The notes beneath the pieces are model-generated. The model had not been told where the DNA came from. It saw only the letters and a list, made by a program, of their open reading frames with translations, and did not search any database. DNA of 64,000 nucleotides from an uncultured Sphingomonas sp. (lineage in GTDB: Bacteria > Pseudomonadota > Alphaproteobacteria > Sphingomonadales > Sphingomonadaceae), in NCBI RefSeq assembly GCF_936927845.1, contig NZ_CAKZHV010000057.1, positions 173,292-237,291 of the forward strand. The letters are read 5' to 3'. This document shows, one piece after another, positions 60,548 to 64,000 of the stretch (position 1 is its first letter; the number at the start of each line of letters is the position of its first letter). A program made the position numbers and the translations under genes.

Positions 60548-60949
60548 ATGCGCAGGATTTTACCCCTTACCGCGATCGCTGCAGCCGTCGTGCTCGCCCT
60601 TCCCTCGGCTGCGTCGGCACGGCTCACACCGGATGCGGAACTCGACAAGCTGCTCGCCGGACGCGTCGCAGGCAAGCCGGTGGAGTGCCTGTCGCTCCCC
60701 AACGTCACCGGCAACACGATCGTCGAAGGGCGTGCGATCGTCTACCGCGTCGGCACGCGCTTATACGTCAACGTACCGCCTGACGGTGCGCGACAGCTCC
60801 ACCGCGACGACATTATCGTGACACGCACGTTCGGCACCAACCTGTGCCGACGCGACGTGATCCGCCTGCTCGACCGCACCTCGACGATCCCGCACGGCTT
60901 CGTCTCGCTGGGGCGAGTCGTGCCCTACACCAAGCCGAAGACGAACTGA
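60548..60949 (+). CDS. Small secreted protein, related to the one at 63179
   Basis: A 133-residue protein with signal peptide (ILPLTAIAAAVVLALPSAASA). The mature part has two cysteines (VECLSLP and NLCRRDVI) and the pattern C-x-L-...-I-V-x-R-V-G...Y-V-N-V...LC-x-x-D-x-I, also seen in the protein at 63179-63562, so the two look like distant paralogues. Such proteins are common in sphingomonads and unassigned. It lies 84 bases after sppA. Confidence 0.7.
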   Translation: MRRILPLTAIAAAVVLALPSAASARLTPDAELDKLLAGRVAGKPVECLSLPNVTGNTIVEGRAIVYRVGTRLYVNVPPDGARQLHRDDIIVTRTFGTNLCRRDVIRLLDRTSTIPHGFVSLGRVVPYTKPKTN

Positions 60950-60954
60950 CCGCC

Positions 60955-61581
60955 TTAGCGTCGACCGCGATAGGCAGGCAGCGCCAGATGCCAGCGGATG
61001 GCGGCCGCGCGCAGGCTGAAGCCCATCGCCGCGGCGAGCACCGCGGCGACGCGCGGATCGACACCCACCACGCGCAACACGACAAAGAGTCCCGAAGCCA
61101 GCGCCGCCGCGGTGACGTACAATTCCGGACGCATCAGGATCGACGGCTCGCCTGCCAGCACATCGCGGATGATGCCGCCAACGCATCCCGTCACCACCCC
61201 CATCAACGCGGCGGGAAGCGGCGGTACGCCGTAGCCGATCGCCTTTGCCGCGCCGTAAACGGCATAGGCGGCGAGCCCGACCGCGTCGAACCAGTCGAGT
61301 GCCGCTCCGGTCCACCAGCGCTCCGGCGTCACCCACACCAGCACCGCGACACCCAGGCACACCGCCGACACGCGCGCATCATGAACCCAGAACACCGGCG
61401 CGCCGATCAGCAGGTCGCGCACCGTACCGCCACCGACCCCGGTGATCAGCGCGAAAAAAGCGAGCGTGACGAAGGTCTGCCCCCGCTGCGCCGCGGCGAG
61501 CGCGCCCGAGGCGGCGAACAGCGCCAGCCCGGCGATGTCGAACCACGGCGCGAAAACGGGCAGGAGAACCTCTGGCGGCAT
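60955..61581 (-). CDS. TRIC-type cation channel family protein (UPF0126)
   Basis: A 208-residue membrane protein with seven hydrophobic helices built from two repeats. Each repeat carries the family's glycine motif: FALITGVGGGTVRDLLIG and GVVTGCVGGIIRDVLAGEPS. Prokaryotic TRIC homologues form trimeric potassium-permeable channels; the physiological role here is unknown. The start is MPPEVLLP at 61581, divergent from dapB across a gap holding a palindrome. Confidence 0.88.
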   Translation of the reverse strand: MPPEVLLPVFAPWFDIAGLALFAASGALAAAQRGQTFVTLAFFALITGVGGGTVRDLLIGAPVFWVHDARVSAVCLGVAVLVWVTPERWWTGAALDWFDAVGLAAYAVYGAAKAIGYGVPPLPAALMGVVTGCVGGIIRDVLAGEPSILMRPELYVTAAALASGLFVVLRVVGVDPRVAAVLAAAMGFSLRAAAIRWHLALPAYRGRR

Positions 61582-61650
61582 GGTGCGCGCGTAGCGGATG
61601 GATGCGGCGGCGCAAGCGTCGCGGCGCGCGTCAGGCCCGATCATGCTATT

Positions 61651-61664
61651 CGTGAAATTTCACG
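61651..61664. promoter_or_regulatory. Perfect 14-bp palindrome in the TRIC/dapB gap
   Basis: CGTGAAATTTCACG is its own reverse complement. It lies 70 bases upstream of the TRIC-type gene start and 99 bases upstream of dapB, so it could serve either. A 12/14 copy lies upstream of katG. The binding protein is not identified. Confidence 0.45.
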
Positions 61665-61763
61665 GAGCGCGCTGTCGCTCGTGTCACATCGCTGTGCCAT
61701 AGCGCGCGGTATGATAGCGTTTTCCTCTCCGCCATCCCTAGCTTACCCGATGGAGCATCGGCG

Positions 61764-62492
61764 ATGACCGCGATCGGCATCTACGGCAGCAACGGTCGCA
61801 TGGGTCGCGCTATCGCGACGATCATCGGCGACGAGGGTGCGAGCGTCGCGGGCGGCGTCGATGCGGGCGGCGACCCGCTTCCCCTCGCCGCCGACGCCGA
61901 CGTGCTGGTCGATTTTTCCACCCCCGCGGCGCTTGAGCCGCATCTCGCCGCCGCAGTCGCGGCCGGCACCCCGATCGTGATCGGCACCACCGGGCTGTCG
62001 AACGCACATCACGCGATGATCGACGAGGCCGCGCGCCGGATCGCGGTGCTGCAAACCGGCAATACCTCGCTCGGCGTCACCCTGCTCGGCATTCTGGTGC
62101 GCGAAGCCGCGGCGCGGCTCGGGCCCGACTGGGACATCGAGATTGTCGAAATGCACCACCGCCACAAGGTCGATGCGCCGTCGGGCACCGCGATCCTGCT
62201 GGGTGAGGCAGCGGCCCAGGCTCGCGGCACCACCTTGTCCGAGGTTCGCGTCGACGGGCGCGCTGGCCTCGTCGGCGCACGGACCGAGGAGACGATCGGC
62301 TTCTCGTCGCTACGCGGCGGCAGCGTCGTCGGCGACCATCAGGTGATCTTCGCGGGCGAAGGCGAGCGTATCGAGCTCGGTCACCGCGGCGAGGATCGCA
62401 CGATCTTCGCGCGCGGGGCGGTGAAGGCAGCGCTGTGGCTCGCCGGCCGCGCCCCCGGCCGCTATCAGATGGCCGAGGTGCTCGGGCTGTAA
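61764..62492 (+). CDS. dapB: 4-hydroxy-tetrahydrodipicolinate reductase DapB
   Basis: A 242-residue NAD(P)H-dependent enzyme of lysine and diaminopimelate synthesis. The Rossmann loop is IGIYGSNGRMGRAIA, and the catalytic segment is VEMHHRHKVDAPSGTA, with His-His-x-x-K as in the family. VDFSTPAALEPHL and VIGTTGLS complete the cofactor and substrate sites. It is followed by nth after three bases. Confidence 0.95.
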   Translation: MTAIGIYGSNGRMGRAIATIIGDEGASVAGGVDAGGDPLPLAADADVLVDFSTPAALEPHLAAAVAAGTPIVIGTTGLSNAHHAMIDEAARRIAVLQTGNTSLGVTLLGILVREAAARLGPDWDIEIVEMHHRHKVDAPSGTAILLGEAAAQARGTTLSEVRVDGRAGLVGARTEETIGFSSLRGGSVVGDHQVIFAGEGERIELGHRGEDRTIFARGAVKAALWLAGRAPGRYQMAEVLGL

Positions 62493-62495
62493 TTC

Positions 62496-63176
62496 ATGAA
62501 GAAAGCGGATATTGTCGAATTCTACGCGCGGCTGGCGGAGGCGAACCCGCATCCCGAAACCGAACTGGAGTTCGTCAACGCTTATACGCTCCTCGTCGCG
62601 GTGGCGTTGTCGGCTCAGTCGACCGACGCGGGCGTCAACAAAGCGACACGCGCGCTGTTCCGCATCGCCGACACGCCCGAGAAGATGGTCGCGCTCGGGC
62701 TCGACGGTTTGAACGAGCACATTAAGACGATCGGGCTCTACAACACCAAGGCGAAGAACGTCATTGCGCTAAGCCAGATGCTGATCGAGCATCACGGCGG
62801 CGAAGTACCCGCCGACCGCGATGCGCTGGAAACCCTGCCCGGTGTCGGGCGGAAGACCGCCAACGTCGTGATGAACTCGGCATTCGGCGCCGAAACTTTC
62901 GCGGTCGATACGCATATTTTCCGCGTTTGCAATCGCACCGGCCTCGCGCGCGACAAAACCCCGCTCGCGGTGGAACTCAAACTCGATCGCGCGACACCGC
63001 AGCCCTTCCGGCTCCACGCACATCACTGGCTGATCCTGCACGGGCGGTACACGTGCAAGGCGCGCAAACCCGAGTGCTGGCGATGCATCGTATCTGATTT
63101 GTGCGCGTTCAAACCCAAGACGCCGCCTCCCGCCGTCAAGAAGACAGCACAAGAAGGCGAGACGTCGGGAGAGTGA
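62496..63176 (+). CDS. nth: Endonuclease III
   Basis: A 226-residue DNA glycosylase/AP lyase for oxidised pyrimidines. The helix-hairpin-helix LPGVGRKTANVV carries the catalytic K120, and D138 is in AVDTHIFRV. The iron-sulfur cluster cysteines are C187, C194, C197 and C203 (C-x6-C-x2-C-x5-C). It is separated from dapB by only three bases, so the two are co-transcribed. Confidence 0.96.
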   Translation: MKKADIVEFYARLAEANPHPETELEFVNAYTLLVAVALSAQSTDAGVNKATRALFRIADTPEKMVALGLDGLNEHIKTIGLYNTKAKNVIALSQMLIEHHGGEVPADRDALETLPGVGRKTANVVMNSAFGAETFAVDTHIFRVCNRTGLARDKTPLAVELKLDRATPQPFRLHAHHWLILHGRYTCKARKPECWRCIVSDLCAFKPKTPPPAVKKTAQEGETSGE

Positions 63177-63178
63177 TC

Positions 63179-63562
63179 ATGCGCCATGCCGTTCTCGCTA
63201 TTTGCTGCGCCGCCGCTTGCGCTGCGCCGAGCGTCGCGCGTGATCGCAACGCCGTGCCCGCCGCGACGCCGATCGGCCCCGCTCGCAATTGCGTGCCGAT
63301 CACGCAATTGCGCGAGAGTTTGGTACGTAACGACCGGGTGATCGATTTTCGGACTACGGGCGGCCGCGACCGCTACTACCGCGTCGAACTACCGCAATCC
63401 TGCCCCGGGCTCGGGTTCGAGCGTCGCTTCTCCTACGGGACCTCGCTTAGTCAATTGTGCGCGCAGGACATCATTACCGTGCTCTATCAAACCGGCCCGA
63501 TGCGCGGCGCGAGTTGCGGCCTCGCGCCATTCCAGCCGGTGACGATCCCGCGTAAGCGCTGA
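63179..63562 (+). CDS. Small secreted protein, related to the one at 60548
   Basis: A 127-residue protein with signal peptide (MRHAVLAICCAAACAAPSVA). The mature part has four cysteines in RNCVPITQLR, PQSCPGLGFERRFSY, LSQLCAQDII and GASCGLAPFQPV, probably disulfide-bonded. The pattern resembles DUF6491-type sphingomonad proteins, though this assignment is from memory. The ATG lies two bases after the nth stop; a GTG at 63173 is an alternative. Confidence 0.75.
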   Translation: MRHAVLAICCAAACAAPSVARDRNAVPAATPIGPARNCVPITQLRESLVRNDRVIDFRTTGGRDRYYRVELPQSCPGLGFERRFSYGTSLSQLCAQDIITVLYQTGPMRGASCGLAPFQPVTIPRKR

Positions 63563-63617
63563 CAGAGCGGAATTGGGGTAGCGTACGCCTCAAGGCTGCG
63601 CTAACCGAAGTCGACCG

Positions 63618-63694
<77 letters not shown>

Positions 63695-63909
63695 GCTTCA
63701 CATACTTCAGCATCGGCGACGCTGGTACAGCGAGCGAGCCGCCTAGAACTTCGATCTGCACTGACGACCGCTTGCGCTACCGGACTCTGCCGTGAGGGTG
63801 GGGCGATCTGGTGCTGTGCGTAAGCTGGTTGGTGCCGGCTTCGTGCTGGCGTCGCGGGTAGAGCGTCTAGGCCATGTAGCTGATGTGGCTTGTGCTAAGC
63901 GCGACAATT

Positions 63910-63947
63910 CCCGCGCAGTTTTGCCACCTGCGGGCTTTGTGTTTTTT
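63910..63947 (+). terminator. Terminator downstream of tRNA-Arg region
   Basis: CCCGCGCAG (63910-63918) pairs with CTGCGGG (63928-63934) with one bulged base, followed by CTTTGTGTTTTTT. It ends rightward transcription before the opposing tRNA. The rest of the 255-base interval 63695-63949 shows no gene. Confidence 0.6.
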
Positions 63948-63949
63948 GT

Positions 63950-64000
63950 TGGTTGCGGGGGCTGGATTTGAACCAGCGACCTTCAGGTTATGAGCCTGAC
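63950..64000 (-). tRNA. Initiator tRNA-fMet (CAU), 3' part
   Basis: The minus strand reads GTCAGGCTCATAACCTGAAGG and ends in CCCCGCAACCA; the gene runs off the right edge. The anticodon is CAT. The 3' end CCCCGCA-A-CCA is that of initiator tRNAs, whose first base pair is a C-A mismatch. The anticodon stem has A29-U41 followed by two G-C pairs, the variant known from alphaproteobacteria, instead of three G-C pairs. Confidence 0.9.

Overview
The window is a dense, high-GC bacterial chromosome segment of alphaproteobacterial, Sphingomonas-like type. Pointers to this are the order rimI-fur-plsC-miaB-phoH-ybeY-corC...lnt-metK...trmB, a methionine synthase split into two genes, XrtA/PEP-CTERM exopolysaccharide regulators, a Fur protein without CxxC motifs, and an initiator tRNA with an A29:U41 pair. 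The affiliation is inferred from gene content only. About 60 protein genes, one complete tRNA and one partial tRNA are supported; no insertion sequence, prophage or CRISPR array was seen.

Region 1 (1-16 kb): the end of rimI, a fur-type regulator, an acyltransferase, miaB, phoH, ybeY and corC run rightward and resume with lnt and metK at 10.7 kb. A 5.3 kb block splits this conserved chain; it carries katG, a sorbosone-dehydrogenase-type enzyme, small proteins, a PHA-granule-type protein and a VOC protein. An FNT channel/PAP2 phosphatase pair lies between metK and trmB.

Region 2 (16-22 kb): a leftward methionine-cycle operon encodes an ArsR regulator fused to a methyltransferase, then metF, metH-N, metH-C and a 49-residue DUF2256 protein. 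A perfect 20-bp palindrome lies just upstream of the regulator, and a 17/20 copy lies directly upstream of metK about 10 kb away. This points to a SahR-like regulon covering both homocysteine remethylation and SAM synthesis. A pair of inverted REP-like repeats sits between the two metH halves.

Region 3 (22-41 kb): mostly accessory and housekeeping genes. They include two overlapping tiny lipoproteins with an aldo/keto reductase and a DUF2490 protein, an amino-acid-ester-hydrolase-like enzyme, a ZnT9-like CDF transporter with no canonical start codon, DUF4893, 3-hydroxybutyrate dehydrogenase, a zinc metallopeptidase, manA, bamD, recN, gpmA, dienelactone hydrolase and nitronate monooxygenase, a short BLUF photoreceptor, chorismate mutase, a polyprenyl diphosphate synthase and a His-rich CDF transporter.

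Region 4 (40-54 kb): a PepSY/response regulator/histidine kinase set with a small opposite-strand gene in its gap, an ABC-F protein, a DUF815 ATPase, then the XrtA/PEP-CTERM signalling and polysaccharide genes (glycosyltransferase, prsK, prsR, prsT), with manC divergent from them. ManA, ManC and the glycosyltransferase fit GDP-mannose supply to exopolysaccharide synthesis.

Region 5 (54-64 kb): a Uma2 nuclease-like protein, groESL under a CIRCE operator, a MATE exporter, sppA, two related secreted small proteins, a TRIC-type channel, dapB and nth, tRNA-Arg(CCG) and the 3' part of an initiator tRNA.
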